Both the position numbers and the translations under genes were made by a program. From an uncultured Bacilli bacterium (GTDB lineage Bacteria > Bacillota_I > Bacilli_A > RF39 > UBA660), in contig CAJTYF010000019.1 of assembly GCA_910583945.1 (NCBI GenBank), positions 1 to 26,615 of the forward strand: DNA of 26,615 nt. Direction: 5' to 3'. Below, in pieces: positions 1 through 7,307 of this stretch (positions are counted from its first letter, which is position 1; every line of letters begins with the position of its first letter). The notes below the pieces were generated by a model that saw nothing but the letters and a program-made list of their open reading frames with translations, had not been told where the DNA came from and did no database searches.

Positions 1-69
1 GTATGTCTTACTATATCATATTAATTTATTATTGACAAATCTTAGAATGTCAAAATTTTTAATATATTA

Positions 70-96
70 AAACTCGAAACATAAAAGTTCGAGTTT
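70..96 (-). terminator. Rho-independent terminator of ssrA
   Basis: A perfect 9-bp stem (70-78 with 88-96, AAACTCGAA/TTCGAGTTT) with a 9-nt loop begins 11 nt past the CCA end of the tmRNA. A T-rich stretch follows on the minus strand. The remaining 1-69 is AT-rich and shows no gene; TTGACA at 33 and TGTCAA at 49 form a short inverted repeat of unknown meaning. Confidence 0.7.
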
Positions 97-106
97 GATA
101 TCAATC

Positions 107-463
107 TGGTGGAGCAGAGGGGATTCGAACCCCTGTCCAAAATATCCTATGATACAATTTCTACAAGTTTAGCTAGATTTATAATCTCGTTCTATAACTG
201 ACTATAGCTTACCGATTTATAGAACCAGTTTAATAATTATTCTTTAAAGAAACTTAAACAATCTCTTTAATATATCTTATATCTATGAACCCCTATCTTA
301 CCCTATAAGAGAAAGTAAGTAGAAGTCTCCCTTAAGCCTTCTGTTAGGCAAATGCAGGAGTGAAACCTTTAGTTTCGTTATTTATTTTTTTGTTGCATTT
401 AAGGTATGCCTACCACTTGCCATCATACCTAGTAATAATTGTCGATTTCCATATAACTGCCCC
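107..463 (-). ncRNA. ssrA: tmRNA (SsrA)
   Basis: tmRNA enters stalled ribosomes with SmpB, acts first as alanyl-tRNA and then as mRNA for a degradation tag. The 3' end is a tRNA-like half: a T arm with GGTTCGAATCC, then acceptor strand GCTCC, A and an encoded CCA at 109-107. The 5' end GGGGCAG (463-457) pairs with that acceptor strand, and ATCGACA follows at the expected place. The tag reading frame ends at TAA (346-344). Read back from the stop it gives NKKINNETKGFTPAFA (16 residues, 394-347), possibly preceded by one more codon (TGC). It ends in the hydrophobic AFA expected of a ClpXP-type degron. The exact resume codon is uncertain. The gene lies just past the smpB operon, as in many Firmicutes. 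Confidence 0.96.
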
Positions 464-474
464 ATGTATAAGTT

Positions 475-483
475 ATTTTAGCA
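475..483 (-). promoter_or_regulatory. Extended -10 promoter of ssrA
   Basis: On the minus strand TGCTAAAAT (TGn plus TAAAAT) ends 11 nt before the mature tmRNA 5' end. There is no good -35 box at 17 nt (TGGTTA). The same TATGCTAAAAT string forms the -10 region of the secG promoter. Confidence 0.5.
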
Positions 484-510
484 TAAAACATCCAAAATAA
501 CCATATTATT

Positions 511-540
511 ATGACAAATAAACTTTTTTTATTGTATAAT
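511..540 (+). promoter_or_regulatory. Promoter of the plus-strand membrane protein gene at 569
   Basis: ATGACA (511-516), an 18-nt spacer and a perfect TATAAT (535-540) precede a strong ribosome site (AGGGAGGG, 553-560). Confidence 0.6.
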
Positions 541-568
541 GGTAGTATAAGTAGGGAGGGTCAAAAAT

Positions 569-1069
569 ATGTATGAAGAAAAAAAGAAAAAAGTTTTAAA
601 TAAAAAAGAATCAAATAATAGATTTTTTACTTTCAAAGAAGAAATTAAAAATAATACCCTCTATCCCGAACTTTTATCGAATATTAATTGGTATGACTTA
701 ATAAAAAAACTTACAATCTTATTACTATCCATTATTATCATTATTTTTACGATTTCTAGAATTAATAAATACAATCAAAAAAAAGCATTTTCTTATGAAA
801 ATTTAACCCTTCTTAAAAATTCACTTTATGATTATTACAAAAATCAGCCTTTACCCAAAAATAATGGAGATTCTATCTCCTTAACTTTAGAACAAATGGA
901 AAAATTAGAAATTGTCAAAGAAATCAAAGAAAAAAATGAATTATGTGATCCATTAAATAGTTATACCATTTTAACCAAAACAAGCACAAATGAATATAAG
1001 CTAAAAATTCATTTAATATGTCCATACAGTAACAACACACTTGAAGAAAAAATAAATTTTAATATTTAA
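569..1069 (+). CDS. Single-span membrane protein with a pseudopilin-like outer part, function unknown
   Basis: This 166-residue protein has a charged Lys/Glu-rich cytoplasmic part (1-45), one strongly hydrophobic helix (about 46-66, with a run of Ile) and an extracytoplasmic part of about 100 residues. The outer part holds two cysteines about 25 residues apart, in a pattern (short helix, then C-x(5)-Y-x-I, then a strand with I-C-P-Y) that resembles the minor-pilin-like proteins at 14462-15237. It has no prepilin signal. AGGGAGGG precedes the start at good spacing. The gene sits alone between ssrA and the rnr-smpB cluster and runs opposite to both. I do not recognise a named family. The resemblance is my reading of the cysteine/tyrosine spacing, not a computed alignment. 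Confidence 0.8.
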   Translation: MYEEKKKKVLNKKESNNRFFTFKEEIKNNTLYPELLSNINWYDLIKKLTILLLSIIIIIFTISRINKYNQKKAFSYENLTLLKNSLYDYYKNQPLPKNNGDSISLTLEQMEKLEIVKEIKEKNELCDPLNSYTILTKTSTNEYKLKIHLICPYSNNTLEEKINFNI

Positions 1070-1071
1070 AA

Positions 1072-1106
1072 AAACTATAAAATATCTACTTCGCTATTTA
1101 TAGTTT
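1072..1106. terminator. Bidirectional terminator between convergent genes
   Basis: AAACTATAAA (1072-1081) pairs with TTTATAGTTT (1097-1106) in a 10-bp stem. T-rich tracts follow on both strands. The TAG stop of the minus-strand gene (1077-1075) lies in the stem, so the hairpin is built from that gene's last codons. Confidence 0.6.
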
Positions 1107-1299
1107 CTTGTTTTACATCTGATTCAATTATTGCTTCGGTGTTCCCTTCAATAACGGGTGTTTCATCATCCATTTTCCTTACTTGAGTTGGTTTTTCACT
1201 TGTATCCACTAAATAACCAATTAAAGCAAAAATAAGAACAATTGAAACAATAATAAACCATAAATAATTATTTACTAAAAAATCGATAAACGCTTGCAT
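1075..1299 (-). CDS. Small single-span membrane protein, unknown
   Basis: This 74-residue protein starts with MQAFIDFLVNNYLW, has one hydrophobic helix (about 12-30) and ends in a 40-residue acidic tail rich in Glu, Asp and Thr. The likely topology is a short N-terminus outside and the acidic tail inside, though this cannot be fixed from sequence alone. GGAGG lies 7 nt before the ATG. It follows the DUF3048 gene by about 40 nt on the same strand and is probably the last gene of the rnr-smpB transcript. No family recognised. Confidence 0.75.
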   Translation of the reverse strand: MQAFIDFLVNNYLWFIIVSIVLIFALIGYLVDTSEKPTQVRKMDDETPVIEGNTEAIIESDVKQETINSEVDIL

Positions 1300-1340
1300 C
1301 TCTTTTCCTCCTTATTAATCTATATGACACTAAATTTCAT

Positions 1341-2372
1341 TTATGTGATTGAAAGAACTTCACCAGTTGGTTGAACTTGGATAAAAGTATTTCCATCATT
1401 CACTTTAAGTTCTTCTCCATTTAAAAGCCGATAAATGGTTTTAGACTCCCGAGTTCTTTTTTCCCACTGAATAGGAATAGCATAGCCTTCGGAAATATAA
1501 TACCCTTCTCCTTTTCCAATATTTTTTAAAATTTGCCTTCCCTTAACGTCACCCGAAATGTTCTCATTAGGAACTTGATAAGTAATAATATTCTTAAAAA
1601 CGTATTGGTTTTTACTCACATAGTCGGTATGAGGTTGTTGATTAACACTTCTTTTATACATTTTTGTCTCTTCATCATAACTATAATGAGTCGTAACACT
1701 TTTTGAATAACCTATATCAATTTCTCGAGCAGAAAGAGCTTTTTCATTTTGATCTAAAGCAACAGGTTCTACACTATAATTAAGAAGCGGTTTTGATTGA
1801 GAAGTCTTTCTATAATTTAATGCTTCAATACCCTTATTGATGTTTTCGATATTTGTAAAACCTCGATGTTCTGAGGCAATAGGCAAAGATTTATCTCTCC
1901 AAAAATAAGATTTTTCATAATAATACCCATCAAGATTACTAATTCCTAATAAACGAATATCACTGAGTGCTTGTTCACTGTATCCCCAATGAACAAATAA
2001 AGCATCATTTTCTAAAACATAATCAAGATAATAAGGACGTGCACTACGAATAGAACCAATTTTAGAAACATCTACATCTTTATAAACGGCCATCAAACGT
2101 GTAATGCCACCTTCAACAATCATTTCATATATAAGATAAGCTTCTTGTAAACCACTATGATAATTTCTAGCTGGACCTAAATTATTTATCATCACCGCTA
2201 TCGGCCTTGTCTTACTTTCCAAATCCATAATTTTCAATTTAGGTATCTCTTCTTTTGGCATGTCTTCATGTTGAATTTTAAATTCTTGATTAAAACGAAA
2301 TGCTAATAAAAGTACTCCCAAAATCAAAACAACTGACAAAACTTCCAAAACAATTCTTGTTTTCTTTTTCAT
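1341..2372 (-). CDS. DUF3048 (YerB-like) extracytoplasmic protein
   Basis: This 343-residue protein has a signal anchor (about 7-26) and a large outer part. From about residue 56 it shows the DUF3048/YerB pattern: RPIAVMINN, then ARNYHSGL, then YEMIVEGGITRLMAV, then KIGSIRSARPYY and FVHWGYS. A second, C-terminal beta-rich section (about 215-343) matches the usual two-part architecture. No lipobox cysteine follows the hydrophobic segment, unlike many relatives that are lipoproteins, so it is probably held by an uncleaved anchor. The molecular role of the family is not established. AGGTGG precedes the ATG, and the start is 14 nt after the smpB stop, which suggests co-transcription with smpB. 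Confidence 0.9.
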   Translation of the reverse strand: MKKKTRIVLEVLSVVLILGVLLLAFRFNQEFKIQHEDMPKEEIPKLKIMDLESKTRPIAVMINNLGPARNYHSGLQEAYLIYEMIVEGGITRLMAVYKDVDVSKIGSIRSARPYYLDYVLENDALFVHWGYSEQALSDIRLLGISNLDGYYYEKSYFWRDKSLPIASEHRGFTNIENINKGIEALNYRKTSQSKPLLNYSVEPVALDQNEKALSAREIDIGYSKSVTTHYSYDEETKMYKRSVNQQPHTDYVSKNQYVFKNIITYQVPNENISGDVKGRQILKNIGKGEGYYISEGYAIPIQWEKRTRESKTIYRLLNGEELKVNDGNTFIQVQPTGEVLSIT

Positions 2373-2386
2373 ACATCCACCTAAAT

Positions 2387-2821
2387 TTACTTTATCCTAT
2401 ATTTTCTATTTTCTCTTTCCATATCTTTTTTCTTAATGCTCTCTCTTTTATCATAATTCTTTTTCCCCTTAGCCGTTCCAATCAGAACTTTAACATAGCC
2501 TTTTTTAAAATATAACTTTAAAGGAATTAAACTATAGCCATCTTTTTCTAAAACTTCTTTCATCTTTTTTATCTCTTTTTTATGAAACAATAATTTTCGT
2601 GTTCGTAATTCATCATGATTAAATTGATGACCTTCTTCATATTTTGCAACATACATATTTAAAAGAAACGCTTCATTTTTCTTAATCAAGACATACGTAT
2701 CTTTTAAATCAACAGACCCTTGTCGAATACTTTTAATTTCTGTTCCTGTTAAAACAATTCCAGCTTCTAAAGTCTCTTCAATAAAATAATCAAAATAAGC
2801 TTTTTTATTCTTGACTTCCAT
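2387..2821 (-). CDS. smpB: SsrA-binding protein SmpB
   Basis: SmpB binds the tRNA-like part of tmRNA and brings it to stalled ribosomes. Family marks are NKKAYFDYFIEETLEAGI near the N-terminus, TGTEIKSIRQG, LLNMYVAKYEEG, then RKLLFHKKEI, SLIPLKLYFKKG and a basic C-terminal tail (GKKNYDKRESIKKKD) that enters the mRNA channel. I place the start at the ATG at 2821 (144 residues) because AAGGATG lies about 9 nt upstream. An in-frame ATG at 2830 would add three residues but abuts the ribosome site. The start lies inside the 3' end of rnr, so the two genes overlap and are probably translationally coupled. Its RNA partner ssrA is 1.9 kb downstream. Confidence 0.97.
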   Translation of the reverse strand: MEVKNKKAYFDYFIEETLEAGIVLTGTEIKSIRQGSVDLKDTYVLIKKNEAFLLNMYVAKYEEGHQFNHDELRTRKLLFHKKEIKKMKEVLEKDGYSLIPLKLYFKKGYVKVLIGTAKGKKNYDKRESIKKKDMERENRKYRIK

Positions 2822-4919
2822 TTTGTTCATCCTTTACAAGAGCAAAATCAATCATGGAAGTTTCTTTTGATGAAGCAATGACTTTAATTTTCACTTTATC
2901 TCCAATCCGATATTGAATTTTAGTATTCTGACCAATTAAAGCTAGTTTTTCTGGAATATAATTATAAAAATCACCTTTTAACGTATTGACATGAACTAAC
3001 CCTTCCACTAAATTTGGAAGCTCAACAAAAAAGCCGAAATTTGTAACCGTTGTAATCATACCATCAAACTCTTCACCAATATGATTTTCCATGTACTCAG
3101 CCATTTTCATATCCAATACATCACGTTCCGCATTCACACTTCCAACTTCCTTTTCACTAGAATGCTCCGCCACTTCAACAAGTGAAGAATCGTAATAACT
3201 AATCGTAGACATGGATAAATCGTTTTCAACTAAATATTTTTTTAATAAGCGATGAACCGTTAAATCCGGAAATCTTCTTATCGGACTTGTAAAATGAGTA
3301 TAAGCTTTACTTCCCAATCCAAAATGACCAATATTTTCTTTGCTATATTCCGCTTTTTTCATACTTCGAAGAAGCATACTAGATAAAAGTTCAAACTCAG
3401 GTTTATCGTTGAGTTCAGATAATAATTTTTGCATCGTAACAGGTGTCAATTCAGTAACTTTAGTGGCAAGTTCATAACCAAGAAGCTTCACTAAATTTAC
3501 AAAATCGTCAATCTTTTCATTATTAGGTGTCCCGTGAACACGATAAATAAAAGGTAAATCCATATTATAAATATGACTCGCAACAGTCTCATTCGCCGCG
3601 ATCATAAAATCTTCAATTAATTTTTCTCCATCTTCACGAAGCCTTTTAACAATATCAATTGCTCGTCCCTGTTCATCTTGAATCACTTCCGCTTCATCCA
3701 AATCAAAATCGATATACCCACGGCTTTCCTTTTCTTTTCTTAAAATATGAGCCAGTTCATTCATTTTCTTCAAAGTAGGAACATAGTCTTCATACCCTTG
3801 TGCCACAACGTCTCGTACAATAATATCATTGACCGCTTCATAGGTCATTTTTTTACGACTCTTAATAAAACTTGGGAAAATATCATAAGCCACAACTTTT
3901 CCTTTTGAATTAATTTTCATAACGCAACTCATAGTAAGACGTAAAACACCTTCATTTAAAGAACAAATTCCATTACTTAATTTATGCGGAATCATTGGAA
4001 TAACCGTATCAGCAAGATAACAAGAAGTCCCTCGATCCATTGCTGTATCGCCAAGAGCGGTATTTTCTTTAACATAATGCGAAACATCCGCTATGTGAAC
4101 CCCTAAAACATAAAGCCCATTTTCCATTTCTAAACTTATCGCATCATCAATATCTTTAGTATGAGACCCATCTATAGTAAAAATTTCTTTATCGGTTAAA
4201 TCCACTCGATTTTGAAGTTCACTTTCCTTAACCTCTACAGGAATCGTTTCAAGTTCTTTAATAACCTGTTCATTAAACTCTGTTTCTATTCCATATTTAT
4301 AAGCAATAGATAAAATATCAACCCCTGGGTCATCTTTATGTCCAAGAATCTTAATAACGCTTGCTAAATATTTCTTTTTTCCTAACTCTTTTAAAAGTCT
4401 TATTACCACTTTATGTCCAGGAACACAATGAATTAAACTTTCCTTTTTTATCACCAAATCAATATCTTTTTTATCATCATCAAGTTCAATCTGAAATTCA
4501 TTATCCTTAAAAACAACTTCTCCTACCATATCAGAAAGTTCTCTTTTTAAAATTCGAAGCACTCTACCTTCTCTTTTCACTCCATTTTTTGTAATTTCAG
4601 CTAAAACGATATCATCATGTATGGCTCCATTTAAAGCATCACTTCCAATATACAAATCCTCTTCTGAAGGCAAAATAACAAACCCAAATCCTTTTTTATT
4701 CACTGTCAAACGACCTATTTTCAAACTTGGAACATTTTTTAATAAAATATATTTATCTTTCTTCGTTTTATAAAGAACGTATTCTTCCACTAACTCCTCT
4801 AAATTTTTTACCACTTCTTTATACTCTTCTGTCGTCTTCAGTCCCAGTAAATCATTAACTTGAATTGCTTCTTTTGCATCATAAACATCTTTTAATACTT
4901 TTATTATTTCATCTTTCAT
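2805..4919 (-). CDS. rnr: Ribonuclease R (RNase II/RNB family exoribonuclease)
   Basis: RNase R degrades structured RNA 3' to 5' and also removes defective mRNA during trans-translation, which fits its linkage to smpB and ssrA. The order is an N-terminal winged-helix-like segment (1-60), cold-shock OB domains (about 65-220), the RNB catalytic domain and a C-terminal S1 domain (about 615-695, with VTNFGFFVELPNLVEGLVHV). The metal-binding aspartates are present in FTIDGSHTKDIDDA (Asp252, Asp258, Asp260 and Asp261, counted from the upstream ATG). The length of about 704 is normal for Firmicutes. I prefer the ATG at 4919, since the ATG at 4925 touches the GAGG ribosome site. That site overlaps the TGA of the preceding pilin-like gene. 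Confidence 0.96.
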   Translation of the reverse strand: MKDEIIKVLKDVYDAKEAIQVNDLLGLKTTEEYKEVVKNLEELVEEYVLYKTKKDKYILLKNVPSLKIGRLTVNKKGFGFVILPSEEDLYIGSDALNGAIHDDIVLAEITKNGVKREGRVLRILKRELSDMVGEVVFKDNEFQIELDDDKKDIDLVIKKESLIHCVPGHKVVIRLLKELGKKKYLASVIKILGHKDDPGVDILSIAYKYGIETEFNEQVIKELETIPVEVKESELQNRVDLTDKEIFTIDGSHTKDIDDAISLEMENGLYVLGVHIADVSHYVKENTALGDTAMDRGTSCYLADTVIPMIPHKLSNGICSLNEGVLRLTMSCVMKINSKGKVVAYDIFPSFIKSRKKMTYEAVNDIIVRDVVAQGYEDYVPTLKKMNELAHILRKEKESRGYIDFDLDEAEVIQDEQGRAIDIVKRLREDGEKLIEDFMIAANETVASHIYNMDLPFIYRVHGTPNNEKIDDFVNLVKLLGYELATKVTELTPVTMQKLLSELNDKPEFELLSSMLLRSMKKAEYSKENIGHFGLGSKAYTHFTSPIRRFPDLTVHRLLKKYLVENDLSMSTISYYDSSLVEVAEHSSEKEVGSVNAERDVLDMKMAEYMENHIGEEFDGMITTVTNFGFFVELPNLVEGLVHVNTLKGDFYNYIPEKLALIGQNTKIQYRIGDKVKIKVIASSKETSMIDFALVKDEQNGSQE

Positions 4920-4929
4920 ATTCATTTCC

Positions 4930-5313
4930 TCATTCTTTTAAAGTACACTTTTTTTCACCATCACTTGCCCAAGAAACCGTTACATCATATTTTGAGTTAT
5001 CTTTAACATAATTTCCTGTATTGGGGTCTTTTAAACTCTCTTCAATCAACCCCGCCTTAATTAAGGTTGTAATCGTAATCACACAATTAGCACCTGATGT
5101 ATGATTTTTACATTTATTCTTATTTTCTTTCCACACATCTTTTTCAGCATAAATACACGCCGCATTTTCAATTTTTTTTCTAAAATTTTCATAATCTTGG
5201 TCTTCATTCTTACTAAAAAGACCTGTCATATTCGTTACGATAACAAGACCAACCAACACCATAACCCCTATGGTTATAATAAGTTCAATTAAAGTAAATC
5301 CTTTTTTATTCAT
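4930..5313 (-). CDS. Type II/IV pseudopilin-like protein
   Basis: The N-terminus MNKKGFTLIELIITIG is a textbook class III (prepilin) signal. Cleavage is expected after Gly5, followed by Phe at +1 and Glu at +5 at the head of a hydrophobic helix (about 6-27). The rest (127 residues in total) is a small outer domain with four cysteines (at C-IYAE, NKC-KN, ANC-VI and KKC-TL). Such proteins are cut and methylated by a prepilin peptidase and assembled into pilus-like fibres, or remain as membrane monomers. No pilus ATPase, platform protein or peptidase gene lies in this window. The stop TGA overlaps the rnr ribosome site, so it is probably co-transcribed with rnr. A TATAAT at 5343-5338 could be its promoter, but the -35 is poor. 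Confidence 0.85.
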   Translation of the reverse strand: MNKKGFTLIELIITIGVMVLVGLVIVTNMTGLFSKNEDQDYENFRKKIENAACIYAEKDVWKENKNKCKNHTSGANCVITITTLIKAGLIEESLKDPNTGNYVKDNSKYDVTVSWASDGEKKCTLKE

Positions 5314-5396
5314 TCTACTTCACCATCTTACATATTTATTATACCTTAATTAGTCCTAAAATAAAACAAAATAAAAAAAATCAACGTTTAATTGAC

Positions 5397-6332
5397 TTAT
5401 TTTAGACTTTTTTTTAAAATGTTTTCATCTGAAAAACTTTCTAAATTAAAAAATTGAGTTATGGCATCATGAAAATCATCCACAATAGCAAACTTTTCCG
5501 CATAATGAACAAGTAGAGGATCAGAAAGATGAGCATAACAATTGGCTAAATAAAAAGACAATTCTGTTTTACTGACATTTATATCAGAATAATGATACTT
5601 TAAAGGTAATTTAAAAAAACCTTTTTGATAATAAGTAAGAAGCATAAAAGCCGTAACAACATCCAATTTAGAAATAAATTGTACAAACTCTTTTTTAAGA
5701 CTAGATAAATGATAGCTTAAAAAAGTTCGAAGAACACATATCATAAAGAGAACATCTTTTTTATCAAGGCATTGATTCACTTTTTGATAACAAATTTCCA
5801 AATAATTTTGTTTATGAAGATGTGAGATATCATTAAAATTATCCTTCACATACTCCACATGAAATAATTTTTTAGTATTAGGCAAAAATTCAAGGTGTGT
5901 GACTTGACCTTCTTTTATTAAATAAAAAATATAGTCTAAATTTTTCTGATAAAACTCTTTTTGAAAAAAAGCCTCATACCAGTTAAAAAAAGGTAAAGAT
6001 AAATCCGAAAAATAAACACTTAAAATAAACCCCTCATCATTTACAAATTTCATTCCTAAATAAGAACGATCTATTTTTAAAGTCTTGTATTCCATTGAAA
6101 TAATTCTTTTCTTTTTAATAAAATCCTCTAGTATTTTATTAAAAAGAGTAGAGGTATCAGGAATAGTACTTTCTAAAAATAATTTATTTTTATAAACGCC
6201 TTCCTCTGAAAAAATAAAATGGTAATAGGTATAATCTCTTTCGCTATCGTAAACAACAAAAGCTTTTATTTCTGTGGGTTGTTTTCCCATATATTCATTT
6301 CGTAATGTTTTTAAATTTTTATAGAGATTCAT
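5397..6332 (-). CDS. Hypothetical protein between secG and the rnr cluster
   Basis: This 311-residue protein has no signal peptide or membrane segment and is rich in Phe, Tyr and Lys. An N-terminal half (about 1-155) has beta-like stretches (FVVYDSERDYTYYHFIF, GFILSVYFSDLSLPFF). A helical C-terminal half (about 160-311) has several Leu/Tyr-rich segments. I do not recognise it. It starts about 20 nt after secG with AAGGGGG before the ATG, so it is probably read from the secG promoter. In B. subtilis the place between secG and rnr is taken by a carboxylesterase gene, which this protein does not resemble (no GxSxG serine motif). Confidence 0.8.
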   Translation of the reverse strand: MNLYKNLKTLRNEYMGKQPTEIKAFVVYDSERDYTYYHFIFSEEGVYKNKLFLESTIPDTSTLFNKILEDFIKKKRIISMEYKTLKIDRSYLGMKFVNDEGFILSVYFSDLSLPFFNWYEAFFQKEFYQKNLDYIFYLIKEGQVTHLEFLPNTKKLFHVEYVKDNFNDISHLHKQNYLEICYQKVNQCLDKKDVLFMICVLRTFLSYHLSSLKKEFVQFISKLDVVTAFMLLTYYQKGFFKLPLKYHYSDINVSKTELSFYLANCYAHLSDPLLVHYAEKFAIVDDFHDAITQFFNLESFSDENILKKSLK

Positions 6333-6354
6333 GAAGCCCCCTTATGGAATGATT

Positions 6355-6570
6355 CTATTTAATAAATAAGATAAAAGAAATCACAAAGAAAATAATCCCT
6401 AAAATTAAAGTAATTCGACTAATTAATAATTCAATGCCTCTTTCTTTTGAATTTTGAAATAAACTTTCATTTCCGCCTGTAATAATCTGAGCGGAATCAC
6501 TAGCTTTATTACTTTGTAAAAGGACAATCGCAATTAATAAAATTGAAATAATCAATAATAACGTCTCCAT
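6355..6570 (-). CDS. secG: Preprotein translocase subunit SecG
   Basis: SecG is the small accessory subunit of the SecYEG channel. The protein has two hydrophobic helices (METLLLIISILLIAIVLLQ and the C-terminal LILGIIFFVISFILFI) joined by the glycine-rich loop typical of the family (TGGNESLF, where relatives have GGxxxxLFG). I use the ATG at 6570 (71 residues). The upstream in-frame ATG at 6585 would lie only about 4 nt after the predicted transcription start. The ribosome site is weak (GGACGGTG). Its position before rnr-smpB is conserved across Firmicutes. Confidence 0.93.
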   Translation of the reverse strand: METLLLIISILLIAIVLLQSNKASDSAQIITGGNESLFQNSKERGIELLISRITLILGIIFFVISFILFIK

Positions 6571-6595
6571 TAAAACACCGTCCATTCGTCATTGT

Positions 6596-6624
6596 ATTTT
6601 AGCATATTTTAAGATGTTATGCAA
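6596..6624 (-). promoter_or_regulatory. secG promoter
   Basis: TTGCAT (6624-6619), 17-nt spacer, then TGC plus TAAAAT (6601-6596) as an extended -10. It lies in the 60-nt space between engB and secG. Confidence 0.7.
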
Positions 6625-6630
6625 GGTCAC

Positions 6631-7212
6631 TTACAAACATTTATCAAGAACTTGGTAAATATCTTCTCTCCCTTTCTTTGTTATGGTTGAAAAAGGTATA
6701 AAGGACTCATTTTCATCCAAATTTAAAGTTTCTTTAATTAACTTATCCTGTTTCGAACGATTATTTTTAGTTACCTTATCGTATTTAGTTGCTACAATAG
6801 TCACTTTTAACTGATAATATTTTAAAAAATTATACATCAAAACATCATCTTCACTAGGTTTATGACGATAATCGATTAAAAGGAAAACATGTTTTAACGT
6901 TTCACGTGTCTTAATATATTCTTCAATCATCATCCCCATTTTTTTTACAGTTCCTTTATCAACTTTTGCATAACCATAGCCTGGAACATCAATTAAATAA
7001 AATTGATTATTCACAAGATAAAAATTCAAAGTCTGAGTTTTACCAGGTTTAGAACTGGTTCTAGCAAAATTTTTTCGATTAATTAATGTATTAATAAAAC
7101 TACTTTTCCCCACATTACTACGCCCAACAAGTAAAAATTCAGGATATTTTGCTTCTGGATATTGACTTTGTCTCACCGCAATATTTTGTAACTCTACAGA
7201 ATCAATTTGCAT
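6631..7212 (-). CDS. engB: Ribosome-assembly GTPase EngB (YsxC)
   Basis: EngB/YsxC is a small essential GTPase needed for late assembly of the 50S subunit. Motifs: G1 GRSNVGKSS (residues 30-38), G2 threonine in KPGKTQT, G3 DVPGYGYA (75 on), G4 TKYDK (132-136) and a C-terminal FSTITKKG segment in the G5 region. The length of 193 is typical. I place the start at the ATG at 7212. A GTG at 7221 is in frame but forms part of the AGGTGA ribosome site. The gene has its own strong promoter, whose -35 box is shared with the divergent FemABX-like gene. Confidence 0.96.
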   Translation of the reverse strand: MQIDSVELQNIAVRQSQYPEAKYPEFLLVGRSNVGKSSFINTLINRKNFARTSSKPGKTQTLNFYLVNNQFYLIDVPGYGYAKVDKGTVKKMGMMIEEYIKTRETLKHVFLLIDYRHKPSEDDVLMYNFLKYYQLKVTIVATKYDKVTKNNRSKQDKLIKETLNLDENESFIPFSTITKKGREDIYQVLDKCL

Positions 7213-7229
7213 AAACGTCACCTAAATTT

Positions 7230-7258
7230 ATTATAACTTAATTAAATATTAATTGCAA
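7230..7258 (-). promoter_or_regulatory. engB promoter
   Basis: TTGCAA (7258-7253), exactly 17 nt, TATAAT (7235-7230). The -35 hexamer is palindromic and is also the -35 of the plus-strand promoter. Confidence 0.8.
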
Positions 7259-7281
7259 ACACGAAGGAGGACTGTTATAAT
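7253..7281 (+). promoter_or_regulatory. Promoter of the FemABX-like gene
   Basis: TTGCAA (7253-7258), exactly 17 nt, TATAAT (7276-7281), with TG at 7273-7274 giving an extended -10. It uses the same six base pairs as the engB -35. Confidence 0.8.
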
Positions 7282-7307
7282 AAACAATCAACAGTGAGGG
7301 ATTATAA

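Noticed and set aside
33..54. TTGACA...TGTCAA inverted repeat near the left edge as a promoter
   Set aside because: No -10 box lies at 16-18 nt on either strand; it is probably chance.
2300..2515. Plus-strand open frames inside DUF3048/smpB, nusG/secE, EF-G, yihY and others
   Set aside because: They lie antisense in real genes, lack ribosome sites, and their composition mirrors the opposite strand.
7213..7221. Upstream GTG/TTG/ATG starts for engB, tuf, rlmB, rplK, the sigma factor and the small protein at 15296
   Set aside because: In each case the upstream codon lies in or before the Shine-Dalgarno sequence of the next in-frame start, so the shorter protein is the real one.
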